This document shows positions 7,757 to 17,025 of a DNA stretch of 32,619 nt, one piece after another. The notes beneath the pieces are model-generated. The model did not search any database. It was not told the origin of the DNA and was given only the letters and a program-made list of their open reading frames with translations. A program made the position numbers and the translations under genes. Source of the DNA: Bradyrhizobium sp. (lineage in GTDB: Bacteria > Pseudomonadota > Alphaproteobacteria > Rhizobiales > Xanthobacteraceae); contig JAGXAF010000011.1 of assembly GCA_018971675.1 (NCBI GenBank), positions 1 to 32,619 of the forward strand. The letters run 5' to 3'. The stretch's first letter is position 1. The number at the start of each line of letters is the position of its first letter.

Positions 7757-8938
7757 ATGGAGCCTTCGTCGAAGTTCGACATCATTGTCTACGGCGCCAC
7801 CGGTTTCACCGGTCGGCTTGTCGCCGAATATCTCGCCGAGCAATACAGGAGCGACAAGGCTTTGAAGTGGGCGATGGCGGGGCGGAGCGTCGACAAGCTT
7901 AAATCGGTTCGCGACGCGATCGGCGCGCCGGCGGATATTCCCTTGATCGTCGCCGATGCCAACGATCCTGCCTCGCTCAAGGCCATGATCGGCCAGACCC
8001 GGTCTGTGGTGACCACTGTCGGCCCTTATCTGCTCTACGGCAACGAACTGGTGGCGGCATGCGCGGCTTCGGGCACCGACTATTTCGACCTGTGTGGCGA
8101 GGTGCCGTGGATGCGGCGGATGATCGACGCGCATCTCGACGCGGCGAAACGCTCCGGCGCACGGATCATGTTCTCCTGCGGCTATGATTCCGTGCCGTTC
8201 GAACTCGGCGCGTTTTTCGTTCAGGAGGAAGCCAAGCGTGTGTTCGGCGCGACAACTACGCGAGTTAAAGGCCGGGTGCGGCAGATGCGGGGCACGTTCT
8301 CCGGTGGCACCGCCGCCAGCGGCAGGGCGATCTTCGAGGCCGCGGCGAAGGATCCGGCTTTGCTTGCGCTGGTGCGCGATCCCTTCGCGTTGACGCCGGG
8401 ATTTGCGGGGCCAAAACAGCCACCGGCCAACAAGCCGGTGTTTGATGAGGATCTGAAGACGTGGTTGACGCCGTTTTTCATGGCCAACATCAACTCGCGG
8501 AACGTGCACCGATCCAACATGCTGCTCGGCTTTCCGTATGGACGCGACTTTGTTTACGACGAGATGCAGATCACAGGGTCTGGCGAGGAAGGCGAGGCGG
8601 AGGCCAGGCGTATCGCGGCGGCGAGCAACAGAATGGCATCCTCGGATGTCCCCAAGCCGGGGGAGGGCCCGTCGAAGGAGGAGCGTGAGAACGGGTTCTA
8701 CGATCTTCTCTACGTCGCGATCGCAACCGACGGCCGCCAGGTCCGCGCCTCGGTGAAGGGCGACCGCGATCCCGGTTACGGCTCGACCTCGAAGATGATC
8801 GCGGAATGTGCGATCTGCCTGTTGCGCGACGTGCCCGACGTGCCGGCGGGAATCTGGACGCCGGGCGCAGCGATGCGGCACCGGCTGATCAAGCGGCTTG
8901 TCGATCACGCCGGCCTGACATTTCAGGTCGAGGTGTGA
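7757..8938 (+). CDS. Saccharopine dehydrogenase-like oxidoreductase (trans-acting enoyl reductase family)
   Basis: The product is 393 residues starting MEPSSKFDIIVYGATGFTGRLVAEYLAEQY. The start is chosen because AAGGGA precedes the ATG at 7757 and because the track's longer version begins inside the repeat. An N-terminal Rossmann fold shows the NAD(P) motif YGATGFTG (residues about 12-19), and VVTTVGPYLLYGNELVAACAASGTDYFDLCGEVPWMR is the next conserved block of this family. The closest known types are mycobacterial trans-acting enoyl reductases and eukaryotic SCCPDH, not true lysine-pathway enzymes. The substrate is unknown, perhaps a lipid acyl chain. It probably binds the cytoplasmic membrane side or is soluble. 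No operon partner follows; the next gene is convergent, 28 bp away. Confidence 0.85.
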   Translation: MEPSSKFDIIVYGATGFTGRLVAEYLAEQYRSDKALKWAMAGRSVDKLKSVRDAIGAPADIPLIVADANDPASLKAMIGQTRSVVTTVGPYLLYGNELVAACAASGTDYFDLCGEVPWMRRMIDAHLDAAKRSGARIMFSCGYDSVPFELGAFFVQEEAKRVFGATTTRVKGRVRQMRGTFSGGTAASGRAIFEAAAKDPALLALVRDPFALTPGFAGPKQPPANKPVFDEDLKTWLTPFFMANINSRNVHRSNMLLGFPYGRDFVYDEMQITGSGEEGEAEARRIAAASNRMASSDVPKPGEGPSKEERENGFYDLLYVAIATDGRQVRASVKGDRDPGYGSTSKMIAECAICLLRDVPDVPAGIWTPGAAMRHRLIKRLVDHAGLTFQVEV

Positions 8939-8966
8939 TGGCCTCTACGCACGAACCACGAGGCGC

Positions 8967-10232
8967 TCAGGAAGCCGACGCTGAGTCCGCGCGGACCGTC
9001 GGGTCGACAAAGATCCTGTAAGGCTGGGCGGCGGCGAACATGCCCCACATCGCTCCCAGCATCATCCAGAAGTGCCGCCAGTGGTCGGTGTCGATGATAA
9101 AGCTTTCGCCGACGGTGCCGAGGAAGGCTGCGAAGATCGCCAGATAGGTGCGCTGCCAGGGCACGCGGACGAAGATGTGCCGGAACCCGGTGATGACAGT
9201 GATGAACACCAGCGCGGGGTAGCAGACGCCGGAAAGCCAGCCGCCGGACATGAACGCGTTCAAATAGGAATTGTGCGTGTCCTCCGGGAAATAGGTGTGG
9301 AACTGGAGCGGACCAATGCCGAACGGCAAATCGAGCGCCATCTGGGCGCCGAGGATGTGCCGACCAAACCTACCGAAGCGGCCCTCGTCATAGCTTTGGT
9401 CGAAGCTCGCGCGCTGGTTGAACATCTCGCGGACGGAATCGAACGACAGCAGCACCGCCAGCAGCGCGGCGACGACAATAACGGCCGCGATCGTCGTCAG
9501 CACGATGCGGGAGCGTTGCGTGGATAGCGGACTGGTCACGACCATCATTGCCAGCATGAAGGCGGAGGTGAGAATAAGCCCGCCCCATGCCGCGCGCGAA
9601 AACGCCAGCAGAATCGCCAGCGCCATGACGCCGAACGCGATGGCGCTGCGAAAGGATTTGCCGAACCGGTCGGAGACCACGCTCTGGAGTACGAACAGTG
9701 CCGGCAGGATCAGGAACGCGCCCAGCACGTTGGGGTCCTTGAAGGTGCCGCGCGCGCGTTCATACAACGTCAAGAGATCATGCTCGCCGGGCACCAGATT
9801 GAAATAACCGGCGATCGCCGCCAGCGATGCGATCATGGCGCCCGTCACCAGCCCACGGCGCAGCATGTCGAGCCGCGCCTCGGTATCGTCCGCCAGCACC
9901 ATGGCGAAGAACAATACGGTCACGGCCATGTACCAGGAGGTCGCGATCCAGTCAGTGACCTCGGGGTGATCGAAAAAAGGGATGGCGCTGATCGAATATC
10001 CGATATTGAGCAGGATCAGCAACGCCAGCAGGGGCATAAAAACCAGCCGCAGCCGCATGCCCGTGGCAAAAAAGATCACGGTGGCGACAAGCGTCGAGAA
10101 TTCGTAGGGACTGGGCTCGATGAAGACGACGGCACCGGACGCGCCGACCAGCCACAGCAGCGCGCGTTGCAAGGCGAGAACGCCGGACGCCGCCGACGGC
10201 AGAACAGTATCGTCGATCGCCGCATACGCCAT
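8967..10232 (-). CDS. O-antigen ligase/Wzy-type polysaccharide polymerase
   Basis: The product is 421 residues with about ten to twelve membrane segments. Two family signatures are clear: ERARGTFKDPNVLGAFLILPALF in the middle and FPEDTHNSYLNAFMSGGWLSG in the large periplasmic loop and after it. Both are typical of the O-antigen ligase/Wzy_C superfamily, which joins undecaprenyl-linked repeat units or ligates polymer. Because the neighbours make an exopolysaccharide, polymerase is the likelier role. It is the last gene of a minus-strand run after the glycosyltransferase and the sugar-phosphate transferase, but a family 2 repeat separates it from the latter. The C-terminal tail (DPTVRADSASAS) is cytoplasmic-like. 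Confidence 0.88.
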   Translation of the reverse strand: MAYAAIDDTVLPSAASGVLALQRALLWLVGASGAVVFIEPSPYEFSTLVATVIFFATGMRLRLVFMPLLALLILLNIGYSISAIPFFDHPEVTDWIATSWYMAVTVLFFAMVLADDTEARLDMLRRGLVTGAMIASLAAIAGYFNLVPGEHDLLTLYERARGTFKDPNVLGAFLILPALFVLQSVVSDRFGKSFRSAIAFGVMALAILLAFSRAAWGGLILTSAFMLAMMVVTSPLSTQRSRIVLTTIAAVIVVAALLAVLLSFDSVREMFNQRASFDQSYDEGRFGRFGRHILGAQMALDLPFGIGPLQFHTYFPEDTHNSYLNAFMSGGWLSGVCYPALVFITVITGFRHIFVRVPWQRTYLAIFAAFLGTVGESFIIDTDHWRHFWMMLGAMWGMFAAAQPYRIFVDPTVRADSASAS

Positions 10233-10304
10233 GACACACCTGCAACCCTACGCAACGCAACACGACTTGTAACCTGGCCGGGCTGACAGGCCGGCCGAGC
10301 GCCT

Positions 10305-10433
10305 GGAGCCATTTCCGTTCCGATGGAATTGGAACGGGAGCTCCAGATTCTTGTTTTGACGCGTTTTCCTTACGCGAACCGGTATCCATCCACGGATCAG
10401 GTCCGAGGGCATGCTTCGCTCGAAAACGCTCTA
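10305..10433 (-). repeat. Dispersed repeat, family 2, copy A (long form)
   Basis: On the minus strand this reads TAGAGCGTTTTCGAGCGAAGC, then GGACCTGATCCGTGGATGGATACCGGTTCGCG, AACGCGTCAAAACAAGAAT and CCGTTCCAATTCCATCGGAACGG, the last being a hairpin. The first part matches copy B at 29376-29462 with few changes. It begins on the TAG stop of the sugar transferase gene and fills most of the 198-bp gap before the polymerase gene. I recognise this as a repeat common in Bradyrhizobium genomes. The exact right boundary is uncertain. Confidence 0.8.
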
Positions 10434-11984
10434 GTAGGCGTTCTCGTTATTCGCGATCAAGGCCAGCGGCGTCTTGAAAAGAATGTACAGATCGAACAGC
10501 ACCGACCAGTTCTCGATGTAATAGAGGTCGAACTCGACGCGCTTCTGGATCTTTTCCTCGTTGTCGATCTCGCCGCGCCAGCCGTTGATCTGCGCCCAGC
10601 CGGTAATTCCGGGCTTGACGCGGTGGCGGGCAAAATAGCCGTCGACGGCTTCGTCGAACAACCGGGTCCGGACCTTGCCCTGAACCGCATGCGGCCTCGG
10701 GCCGACCAGCGAGAGATTGCCCTTGAACACCACGTTGAAGAGCTGCGGCAGCTCGTCGAGGCTGGTCTTGCGGATGAAGCGTCCGACGCGGGTGACGCGG
10801 CTGTCGTTTTTGGTCACGACCGTGGAGGCGAGCGGATCGGCCTGGTCGTGATAGAGCGAGCGGAACTTGAAGACGTCGATGCGATCATTGTTGAAGCCGA
10901 ACCGCTTCTGACGGAACAGCACCGGTCCCGGGCTGTCGAGTTTGACCGCTAGCGCGACCAGCGCCATCACCGGGGCGGCGAGCAGCAGCACGATCGCGCC
11001 GACGAAATGGTCGAACAGCCATTTCATTACCAGATCCCAGTCGGTGATCGGCGGCTCGAACACGTCGAGGGTGGGCACCGTGCCGAGATAGGAATAGGCG
11101 CGGGGGCGGAAGCGCAATTTGTTGCTATGGGCGGAAAGCCGGATATCGACCGGCAGCACCCACAGCTTCTTCAGCATGTCGAGGATCCGCGTCTCCGCCG
11201 AGATCGGCAGTGCGAACAGCACGAGATCGATGCGGGTACGGCGGGCGAACTCGATGATGTCGTCGACCTTGCCAAGTTTCGGCGCGCCGGCGCAGGTATC
11301 GAGCGCGCGGCTGTCATTGCGATCGTCAAACACGCCGAGGATATCGATGTCGGAATCGGGCTGCGCGCGCAGCGTCTCGACCAGCTTTTCGCCGTTCTGG
11401 TCCGAGCCGACGATGACGGTGCGGCGGTCCAGCCTGCCTTCGCGCGCCCAACTTCGCACCATCGCGCGCAGCACCAGCCGCTCGGCGATCAATGCGGCGA
11501 GACCCACAAAGAAGAACGCCGAGAGCCAGAGCCGTGGGGCCTCGCCGCCAGGCCTGGCGAAGAACGACGCGCCGGTGAAAAGCAGGAACACGAATGTCCA
11601 GGCTGAGATCATCCGCGTCATCCGCCGGAGCTGGCCGCGAAACGCCTGTATTTCATAGATGTCGGAGGCCTGGAAGCAGACCACGGCGGCGGCGCTTATG
11701 CCGAAAGTGGCTGCGATATATTCCCAACTGAATCCATTGAGCGGCGCGACAAAGGCCAGATGCAGCGCGATGCCGACCATATTCAGCAGCAAGAGATCGA
11801 CGAGCCGGACCGCGCCCACGATCACGACGGCCGAATAGGCCCGGCGGACTTTCTGATTGACGACCGCAAGTGCTGCCTGCGACAGCCGGCGGCGGCGTTC
11901 GATGCGTGGTTGATCCGCCGTCGCGGCGGTAGCAGCGGCCGTGGTTGCGGCATTCAGCATGGAGCGTGCGTTGATCGGTTCCAC
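10431..11984 (-). CDS. Undecaprenyl-phosphate sugar-1-phosphate transferase (WcaJ/ExoY type)
   Basis: This enzyme starts polysaccharide synthesis by loading a sugar-1-phosphate onto undecaprenyl phosphate. Four or five N-terminal membrane segments lead to a CoA-binding-like Rossmann region ([19 protein letters not shown]...ILGVFDDR) and then the C-terminal sugar transferase domain. That domain shows a hydrophobic membrane helix, the [21 protein letters not shown] segment, [29 protein letters not shown] and [16 protein letters not shown]. It ends NNENAY. Start is uncertain: GTG at 11984 (517 residues), ATG at 11960 (509) and GTG at 12053 (track, 540) are all in frame. I prefer 11984, which has a weak AGG nine bases before it; the longest form begins with an unlikely cysteine-rich stretch. 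It is downstream of the glycosyltransferase and probably cotranscribed. Confidence 0.93.
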   Translation of the reverse strand: MEPINARSMLNAATTAAATAATADQPRIERRRRLSQAALAVVNQKVRRAYSAVVIVGAVRLVDLLLLNMVGIALHLAFVAPLNGFSWEYIAATFGISAAAVVCFQASDIYEIQAFRGQLRRMTRMISAWTFVFLLFTGASFFARPGGEAPRLWLSAFFFVGLAALIAERLVLRAMVRSWAREGRLDRRTVIVGSDQNGEKLVETLRAQPDSDIDILGVFDDRNDSRALDTCAGAPKLGKVDDIIEFARRTRIDLVLFALPISAETRILDMLKKLWVLPVDIRLSAHSNKLRFRPRAYSYLGTVPTLDVFEPPITDWDLVMKWLFDHFVGAIVLLLAAPVMALVALAVKLDSPGPVLFRQKRFGFNNDRIDVFKFRSLYHDQADPLASTVVTKNDSRVTRVGRFIRKTSLDELPQLFNVVFKGNLSLVGPRPHAVQGKVRTRLFDEAVDGYFARHRVKPGITGWAQINGWRGEIDNEEKIQKRVEFDLYYIENWSVLFDLYILFKTPLALIANNENAY

Positions 11985-12101
11985 TGACGCTGGCCTGTTC
12001 TTGCGCGTGCATTCCTCGATGCATGCGAGAAGGCATAATGCCCCCTGCTTCACAGCCTAGGAGAGAAATCGGAAGAATCGGTTATCGCAGGTAAAGAACG
12101 G

Positions 12102-13235
12102 TTAACGATTCGCAAACGCGTCGCGGTAGCCGGCCAGTACGCCTTCGACCATCGCCTTCTGCGAAAAATGCTGGAAAACCCTCTCGCGAAGCGCTTTCGC
12201 GCGCGTCAGCGCGCCAGCCGGATTCTCCAGCGCGACCTTGACGGCATCAGCCATGGCGGATGCCATGCTTGGCGTGAACAGCGCGTCGGTATGGGGCCCG
12301 AAAATCTCGGGGATACCGCCAACATTGGCTGCTACCATGGGAATTCCGGCCGCCGCCGCCTCGATCACCACATAGGGCATCGAATCCCCGCGCGACGGCA
12401 CGACCAGCAGCGATCCCTTCGAAAAGGCAAAACGCGCCTTGACGTGACCAATGAAGCGCGCAGCTTCGCCAAGACCCAGTCGCTGAACTTGCGCCTTGAT
12501 CGCTTCGGTTTCCTCGCCGTCGCCGGCCAGCGTCAGCGTGACTGGCAGGCCGCCGCTGCGCAGCCGCGCCACCGCGTCCACCAGGAGGTCCGCCCCCTTG
12601 ATATGCCGGAACTCGCCGACATAGACGATATCGGTGGCATCTTGCGCTTTCGTGATCGGATCGAACTCTGCGGCGGCGACGCCGTTGAATACGCAGCGTA
12701 CCGGGCGTTTTGGCGTGCCGATGATGCGTTGATAGGTGTCGCGAGCGAATGCGCTTTCGAACAGGAACAGGTCGGTCCGGTTCATCAGCGCGCGTTCGAG
12801 GCGGCTGTAGAATGCGCCCATGATCGTGTTCGGCGGGTAGTGCAGCGAACCGCCATGCGGCGTGTAGACACGGATAGTCCGCTTCGAGGTGCCCTTCAAC
12901 CGTACGAAAGCGCCGGCTTTGGCGCCGTGGCCGTGCAGCACGTCCGGTTTCAACCGCTGGATCAATTGCATCATCCGTCCCCACACCACGGCATCCGTCG
13001 GGTGCGGTTCGCGGTGGATGGGGATGCGATGCACGCCGAGTTTCAGGCGCGGCGCGATTTCGGCCAGCGCCGCAGTCCCGCGCTCGCCGCCGGTCAGGCC
13101 GTCGGCGATCAGGCCGACATGGTGGCCGCGGTCGGCCTGGCCGTTGGCGACGTCGAGAATATGGCGGAAGATTCCGCCAACCGGCGCGCGCACCGCGTGC
13201 AGGATACGGAGCGGCTGTTCGGGAATTTCAGGCAT
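12102..13235 (-). CDS. Glycosyltransferase family 4 (GT-B fold)
   Basis: The product is 377 residues. The N-terminal Rossmann half starts RILHAVRAPVGGIFRHILDVANGQADRGHHVGLI. The family's acceptor-side DVLHGHGAKAG and YTPHGGSLHY follow. The C-terminal donor half begins at about residue 195 with IVYVGEFRHIKGADLLVDAV, then LTLAGDGEE and AARFIGHV. It includes the nucleotide-sugar E-X7-E region VVPSRGDSMPYVVIEAAAAGIPMVAANVGGIPEI. The enzyme would add a sugar to the lipid-linked repeat unit on the cytoplasmic face. The donor cannot be read from sequence. It is the first gene of the minus-strand run and divergent from the Wzc-like gene. Confidence 0.93.
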   Translation of the reverse strand: MPEIPEQPLRILHAVRAPVGGIFRHILDVANGQADRGHHVGLIADGLTGGERGTAALAEIAPRLKLGVHRIPIHREPHPTDAVVWGRMMQLIQRLKPDVLHGHGAKAGAFVRLKGTSKRTIRVYTPHGGSLHYPPNTIMGAFYSRLERALMNRTDLFLFESAFARDTYQRIIGTPKRPVRCVFNGVAAAEFDPITKAQDATDIVYVGEFRHIKGADLLVDAVARLRSGGLPVTLTLAGDGEETEAIKAQVQRLGLGEAARFIGHVKARFAFSKGSLLVVPSRGDSMPYVVIEAAAAGIPMVAANVGGIPEIFGPHTDALFTPSMASAMADAVKVALENPAGALTRAKALRERVFQHFSQKAMVEGVLAGYRDAFANR

Positions 13236-13374
13236 GATCAGAGCCAGCGCTCCGCGACGAGCGCGCCTTGCATCGAAGGCCCCAGAAGGAAGCGTTGATT
13301 CCGATTAAGGGCTGCCATGGTTAACAAAGCGTGACCGCAGGGTAGCAGCCTCAACCGGCAGTTGGATTTCCGCC

Positions 13375-13384
13375 GGGTTAACCC
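13375..13384. promoter_or_regulatory. Perfect palindrome GGGTTAACCC in the divergent polysaccharide promoter region
   Basis: The 215-bp divergent gap between the glycosyltransferase and Wzc-like genes contains the 10-bp palindrome GGGTTAACCC, 67 bases before the latter's start. Another GGTTAAC lies 56 bases upstream and one in the gap at about 12092-12098. It may be an operator. TTAACC is also the half-site of the cell-cycle regulator CtrA, but the paired N7 spacing is not seen. Low certainty. Confidence 0.25.
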
Positions 13385-13450
13385 CGCAGCAACCATAATG
13401 GAGTGTATTCGACCGAGGTCAGTGGGGCTGTGCGTCTGCGGGAGTGTGGG

Positions 13451-15700
13451 ATGCGTTTGGCGTTCTGGCGTACCAGCAAGGGCACTTCTGCCGAGGAAAA
13501 ACCGGCGGTGGAGCGGGTTGTGTCGGAGCCCGCGTCGACCGCTTATGCGTCTGCAACTGGTTTCATCGCCGGCGACATGGATTTGCATGCGCTCGGCCAG
13601 GCATTGCTGCGCAGGAAGCGCTGGATCATCGTCCCGACATTGCTGGCGGCCTTGCTCTCGATCGCCGCGGTCAATCTCGTCACGCCGCGCTATAAGTCCG
13701 AAGCGCGTATCCTGATCGACGGCCGCGAAAACATCTTCCTGCGCCCGAATGGCGAGCGCACGGAAGAACGAAACGCGCTAGACCCCGAAGCCGTTACCAG
13801 CCAGGTCCAGCTTCTGCTGTCGCGCGACCTCGCGCGCGAGATCATCAAGAAGAACAAGTTGGCGGAATTGCCGGAGTTCGATCCGGTGCTGCGCGGCCTG
13901 TCGCCGCTGAAATCGCTGCTGGCGCTGTTTGGGATCGGCCGCGATCCGTTCTCGCTTACGCCGGAAGAGCGGGTGCTCGACGCCTATTTCGATCGCTACA
14001 CCGCTTACGCGGTCGACAAGTCGCGCGTTGTCGTCATCGAATTCCAATCACGCGATCCGGAACTGGCTGCGCGCGTCGCCAACTCGATCGCCGACGGCTA
14101 TCTGGTGCTGCAGCAGAACGCGCGGCAAGAGCAGGCCAAGGCTGCCAGCCAATGGCTGGCCGGCGAGATCGATAATCTGCGCAGGAAGGTCGCTGACGCC
14201 GAATCCCGGGTCGAGGATTTCCGTTCCAAATCGAGTCTCTTCGTTGGCACCAACAACACCACGCTTTCCAACCAGCAGATGGGGGAATTGAACACGCAAC
14301 TGAACAACGCGCGGGCGCTGGAGTCCGACGCCGAGTCGAAAGCGCGCATGATTCGGGAGATGCTGCGGAGCGGCAAACCGATCGAGGCCTCCGAGGTACT
14401 CAATTCCGAACTGATGCGCCGGCTGTCCGAGCAGCGCGTCACACTGCGTGCGCAACTCGCCGAACAATCGGCGACGCTGCTCGACAACCATCCGCGCATC
14501 AAGGAATTGAAGGCGCAGTTGGCGGCGCTTGACGCCCAGATCCGCGACGAGGCCGGCAAGCTCTCGCGCTCGCTGGAAAACGATGCACGCATCGCCGCCG
14601 GCCGCGTCGACAGCCTCAGCGCCAGCCTCGATCAGTTGAAAAAGCAGGCGACCTCGGCCAACGGCCAGGACGTCCAGCTTCGGGCGCTCGAACGCGAGGC
14701 CAAGGCGCAGCGCGATCTGCTGGAGTCCTATCTGGCGAAGTACCGGGAGGCCAACACCCGCGAGAACATCGACGCCGCACCGGCCGACGGTCGCATCATC
14801 TCCCGCGCCAGCGTCTCCAATGCGCCGGCCTATCCGAAGAAATTGCCGATCGTTCTGATCGCGACGCTTGCGACCTTGCTGCTCAGCGCTGGCACCATAG
14901 CGACCGGTGAATTGTTGCGCATGACCGCGCCACGGCTGACGCCGCGCCCGGAAGGTGCTACCGCATCGGTGCGGCCCGTGGCCCGCGCGGATGTGATTGC
15001 CGCTGCCGAGGCCCGCGTCACCGCGCCTGGCCATGCTCCGAGCGCCAGCGAAATCAGCTCTTCCGAGGCCAAATCATCAAAGTCCGCGCCTTCGGCCGAC
15101 CTTTCCGAGATCGAACAGTTCGCCGGGATTCTGCGCGGCGCCGGTGAGGCGGGGCGCAAGGTCACGGTCCTCGGCACTGCCTCGGGCGAGAGCGCCGCCA
15201 TGACGGCGCTGACCCTGGCGCGGCTGCTCGCGCGTGATGCACGGGTGGTACTGGTGGACTTGTCGACGGCCTCGCGGACCGGCTCGGCGATTTCAACCGA
15301 CGCCATTGCGCCGGGACTGGCGGAGCTGATGCTGGGCGAGGCCTCGTTTTCGCAGGTGATTACTCGCGACCGGCAGTCGCGCGCCCATCTCGTTGGCCCA
15401 GGTCCTGGTTCGGACCGCACCTTGCTGCGATCGCCGCGGCTTGCTCTGGCGATCGATGCCCTGCTGCGGGTCTACGATCACGTCTTGCTGGACGCGGGTC
15501 TCGGCTCCGACCTGCCGGCGGAACTTCTGACCGCGCGGGCGCGGGCCGTGGTGGTTCCGGATGCTTCGATGCCCGCGGATGCACGTACCCTGATGTGCGA
15601 TCAATTGAAGGCGGCAGGCTTCTCCGACGTTACCATGCTGGGCAAGCCACAGTCTCCGTCGGACACCGTCGATCCCGGCCCGCAGGTCGTGGCGGCCTGA
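13451..15700 (+). CDS. Wzc/GumC-like polysaccharide chain-length/export protein with degenerate kinase domain
   Basis: The product is 749 residues. The start is ATG at 13451 with GGGAG before it; the track begins 16 codons early. The N-terminal Wzz domain has membrane segment 1 (RWIIVPTLLAALLSIAAVNLV, about residues 58-78) and the characteristic YKSEARILID. A long periplasmic coiled coil with repeated heptads follows (about 190-430), ending with the pre-TM2 SNAPAYPKKLPIVLIATLATLLLS. After that comes a cytoplasmic tyrosine-autokinase-like domain. Its Walker A position reads GTASGESAAMTAL (575-587), lacking the GKS/T lysine. Walker A' reads VVLVDLS, where VDxDxR is usual. No C-terminal tyrosine cluster is present (it ends QVVAA). 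So it looks like a chain-length or export scaffold without kinase activity. It opens the right side of the locus and is divergent from the glycosyltransferase. Confidence 0.93.
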   Translation: MRLAFWRTSKGTSAEEKPAVERVVSEPASTAYASATGFIAGDMDLHALGQALLRRKRWIIVPTLLAALLSIAAVNLVTPRYKSEARILIDGRENIFLRPNGERTEERNALDPEAVTSQVQLLLSRDLAREIIKKNKLAELPEFDPVLRGLSPLKSLLALFGIGRDPFSLTPEERVLDAYFDRYTAYAVDKSRVVVIEFQSRDPELAARVANSIADGYLVLQQNARQEQAKAASQWLAGEIDNLRRKVADAESRVEDFRSKSSLFVGTNNTTLSNQQMGELNTQLNNARALESDAESKARMIREMLRSGKPIEASEVLNSELMRRLSEQRVTLRAQLAEQSATLLDNHPRIKELKAQLAALDAQIRDEAGKLSRSLENDARIAAGRVDSLSASLDQLKKQATSANGQDVQLRALEREAKAQRDLLESYLAKYREANTRENIDAAPADGRIISRASVSNAPAYPKKLPIVLIATLATLLLSAGTIATGELLRMTAPRLTPRPEGATASVRPVARADVIAAAEARVTAPGHAPSASEISSSEAKSSKSAPSADLSEIEQFAGILRGAGEAGRKVTVLGTASGESAAMTALTLARLLARDARVVLVDLSTASRTGSAISTDAIAPGLAELMLGEASFSQVITRDRQSRAHLVGPGPGSDRTLLRSPRLALAIDALLRVYDHVLLDAGLGSDLPAELLTARARAVVVPDASMPADARTLMCDQLKAAGFSDVTMLGKPQSPSDTVDPGPQVVAA

Positions 15701-15711
15701 TCGCGACCGAT

Positions 15712-16902
15712 CTAGCGAAACGCGCTGCGCAGTCTCTGCGCCATCTGCAGAAGCGCCGGATTGTGCTTCACCACGTGCTTGGCGCGGTTGATGCCGGACA
15801 TCGCCGCCGCAGCGAGCCGGCCGCGCGGCGTTAGCGCAATGAAGCTGTCGAAGATCGGCTCGTCGCTCTTGCAGAACAACCGCTTGTAGTCGTCCGATCC
15901 GATCCCGAGGTCGAGCGCCTCGTAGCCCAGTCCGGCATAATGATCGACGATGTCGCGCATCAGGATCAGTCCGGGACTGTGGCGTGAATTCTCCGACATC
16001 GTGTAGGTGTTGAACATCATCGAGAAGCGATGGCCGTCGGCGACGCCCGCGAACATCGCGATGACCTCGGCGTCGCATTCCAGCGCATGAATATCGATCG
16101 CGTGACCGCCGCCGGCGAGCGGTGCCAGGCAGGCACTGCGGATGAAGCTCTCGACGCCGGGTTCGGCGAATACATTTGGCAGCTTCTGTTCGGCCATCCG
16201 TAGCGGCTTGATGCGGAAAAACGCATCGAGCAGCCGTTTGATCGCGGCTCCGTCCGAAGCGATGCCGTAACGATAGCCGGGCAGGGCCTTCAGCTTGCGC
16301 TCCTTGCTCCTGAGGCGGCCACGAAGCGAATTGCTGATCCGCGCCGCCGGTTCGGCACCGGGCGCCATCGTCATCAGCGGACAATCGTTGACGGAGGTCT
16401 GGTGCGGCAGCAGCGCCATCGGGTTCTGCAGGTCGCGCCAGCGCGCCGGTTGCTGGTGCAGCGCCAGCACGTCGGCTCGTGCGTGCTCGTGGATGGCCGA
16501 CATGAGCGCGTCGAGATCGGCTTCGGTGACGCTGGGTGCGAACTCGCGGTCCCACAGCGCCATGTTGAAGGTTGCGTGCTTGCCGCCCATGAAGCTCGCG
16601 ATGCGAACGCCGTGTTCGTGCCGGAGCGTAAGCGGCAGCAGCAATAGTGGCCGATCCTCCCTGTCACGGGCGACGACGATGAAGGGCGAAAGGTTTTCGC
16701 GTTCACCGACCTGCGATTGCCATGGGCTGAGGAAATCGAACCGCTGATAGGGCGTCGAGAAATGCCGCTCGCCTTCGAGGCTGCGCCAGATCGTTTCGAC
16801 CCGGCCGAGATCGCCGAAAATATCGACGCCGGCGATGCGGCCTGGTTCCAACCGTGCCGCCGCTTCCGCCATCCGGCTTTCGGTCGCGGCCGCCATGGAC
16901 AT
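15712..16902 (-). CDS. GNAT acyltransferase, CelD/BcsL type
   Basis: The product is 396 residues. It fits the double-GNAT family often annotated as cellulose biosynthesis protein CelD/BcsL. Early landmarks are TPYQRFDFLSPWQSQVGE and LLLLPLTLRHEHGVRIASFMGGKHATFNM. The Acetyltransf_6 region lies at about residues 180-340, with LRGRLRSKERKLKAL, FNTYTMSENSRHSPGLILMRDIVDHYAGLGYEALDLGIGSDDYKRLFCKSDEPIFDS. The last stretch is the family's typical YK..F sequence. Members are thought to transfer acyl groups to polysaccharide or to a related precursor; the substrate here is inferred from the locus only. It is convergent with the Wzc-like gene (11-bp gap) and divergent from the NodB-fold gene. The MSM start has AGGCGAG upstream. 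Confidence 0.85.
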   Translation of the reverse strand: MSMAAATESRMAEAAARLEPGRIAGVDIFGDLGRVETIWRSLEGERHFSTPYQRFDFLSPWQSQVGERENLSPFIVVARDREDRPLLLLPLTLRHEHGVRIASFMGGKHATFNMALWDREFAPSVTEADLDALMSAIHEHARADVLALHQQPARWRDLQNPMALLPHQTSVNDCPLMTMAPGAEPAARISNSLRGRLRSKERKLKALPGYRYGIASDGAAIKRLLDAFFRIKPLRMAEQKLPNVFAEPGVESFIRSACLAPLAGGGHAIDIHALECDAEVIAMFAGVADGHRFSMMFNTYTMSENSRHSPGLILMRDIVDHYAGLGYEALDLGIGSDDYKRLFCKSDEPIFDSFIALTPRGRLAAAAMSGINRAKHVVKHNPALLQMAQRLRSAFR

Positions 16903-17025
16903 TTAAAAGCTCGCCTGAGGGAATATTTGTTTGGCGTTGCCCGAACTTTGCAAAGAAATGTCAACAAAGGGTAATGACGATAAGGCAGCGCGAAGCGCTA
17001 TCTGGTGCATGGAAAGGCGAGGCGG

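Noticed and set aside
7742-8908. 388-residue minus-strand ORF
   Set aside because: It is antisense to the saccharopine-dehydrogenase-like gene, rich in Arg/His/Gly with no domain pattern; a GC-rich shadow.
12168-13298. 376-residue plus-strand ORF
   Set aside because: It is antisense to the family 4 glycosyltransferase gene, which has clear motifs.
14048-15034. 328-residue minus-strand ORF
   Set aside because: It is antisense to the coiled-coil part of the Wzc-like protein; no recognisable features.
15293-16555. 420-residue minus-strand ORF
   Set aside because: It runs antisense to the Wzc-like gene and out of frame with the GNAT gene; Arg-rich composition without motifs.
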